Program-made: the position numbers and the translations under genes
Shown here: positions 4,911 to 5,332 of the stretch, in pieces
Layout: each line of letters begins with the position of its first letter
How positions within the stretch are numbered: the stretch's first letter is position 1
NCBI GenBank assembly: GCA_018067265.1
Contig: JAGPUY010000397.1
Span: 1 to 5,332 of the forward strand
Direction: 5' to 3'
Length of the DNA stretch: 5,332 nucleotides
DNA from: Oceanihabitans sp.
GTDB taxonomy: Bacteria > Bacteroidota > Bacteroidia > Flavobacteriales > Flavobacteriaceae
Notes under the pieces: generated by a model
What the model saw: only the letters and a program-made list of their open reading frames with translations
Told to the model about the DNA's origin: nothing
Database searches by the model: none

Positions 4911-5332
4911 ATGGCCAAGAAAAAGAAAGTTTTAGCTTCAGATATACTTACCATGTACATGGATTATGTGGTGGAACACCATAGTAAACCAGAATCGGTA
5001 ACAAGTTTTACGGAAATACATGCTTTAGATGACGAAGTATTCTACACGCATTTTACCTCTTTTAAAGATGTAGAAAAGGATATTTATTTACTGCTTTTCG
5101 AAAATTCATTAGCCATTTTAAAGCAAACGCCAGAGTATATTACGTTTACTAAAAAAGACAAGATGCTAAGTTTGTATTATACCTTTTTTGAAAACCTGTC
5201 GCTCAATCAAGAATTTATAAAAATCAATCTGAAAGGTTTTGAAAATCAACTGAAAGCACTTGCTACTTTTTCTAGATTAAAACGTGGTTTTACGGCATTT
5301 GTAGAAGATTTGAATCTAGAAACAATTAGTCT
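4911..5332 (+). CDS. TetR-like transcriptional regulator, 5' part (cut by window edge)
   Basis: The open frame runs from the ATG at 4911 to the window end, giving 140 residues with no stop; TetR proteins are usually 190-220 aa. Residues 11-60 fit a divergent TetR-type DNA-binding domain: a first helix ILTMYMDYVVEH, a helix-turn-helix around VTSFTEIHALDDEVFYTHF (30-48), where FYTHF stands for the family's Y-x-HF, then SFKDVEKDIYLLLFENSL as helix 4 and the start of the ligand domain. The usual Gly-Val-Ser turn is not conserved (HALDDE), so DNA recognition may be unusual. The N-terminus is basic (MAKKKKV). Residues 61-140 are helical, with aromatic residues (LYYTFFENLS, NLKGFENQL) that may line a ligand pocket. 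It lies past the terminator and has its own palindrome and -7-like element, so it is a separate transcription unit. The inducer and the targets are not evident. Confidence 0.75.
   Translation, partial: MAKKKKVLASDILTMYMDYVVEHHSKPESVTSFTEIHALDDEVFYTHFTSFKDVEKDIYLLLFENSLAILKQTPEYITFTKKDKMLSLYYTFFENLSLNQEFIKINLKGFENQLKALATFSRLKRGFTAFVEDLNLETIS

Noticed and set aside
4772..4960. Minus-strand 62-aa frame
   Set aside because: It crosses the terminator hairpin and the TetR-like promoter and start, and has no family resemblance.

Overview
The window looks like chromosome from a marine-type Flavobacteriaceae bacterium (Bacteroidota). It is AT-rich, genes lack Shine-Dalgarno sequences and start behind A/T-rich leaders, several promoters carry a Bacteroidota-type -7 element (TAnnTTTG), and the proteins are rich in Lys, Asn and Ile. 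This assignment rests on composition and signals, not on a database search.

Layout. The left 1.5 kb is a complete glycerol kinase gene (glpK) on the minus strand. A 161-bp divergent intergenic region separates it from a plus-strand run of genes. This region holds a perfect 12-bp palindrome flanked by an exact 11-bp direct repeat. The first plus-strand pair, nine bases apart, encodes a 185-aa phasin-like coiled-coil protein with a basic Lys/Thr tail and a 266-aa stand-alone SARP/BTAD-type transcription factor. Three small or low-complexity proteins follow (87, 283 and 95 aa). They share a core motif (roughly WQ..A.K.IK..LKI...NQD.VF..L..VKG) and look like paralogous phasin-type amphipathic helical proteins. 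The 283-aa member ends in a ~108-residue Lys/Ala/Val tail like those of AlgP, PhaF and histone H1. A strong intrinsic terminator closes this group. Beyond it starts a TetR-like regulator, cut by the right edge, with its own operator-like palindrome.

How the genes may work together. The 87-aa and 283-aa genes sit behind two nearly identical promoters (35 of 39 bases). Each has a -7 element preceded by TTTGTAAC-type direct repeats with an 11-bp period, the same architecture known for SARP-activated promoters. The inference is that the adjacent SARP-like regulator activates both promoters, and so the phasin-like genes, making the region from 1706 to about 4850 a self-contained regulon. The proteins may coat polyhydroxyalkanoate or other inclusions and, through their basic tails, contact the nucleoid. 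No PHA synthase is in the window, so the substrate is unknown. The glycerol kinase is probably an unrelated neighbour.
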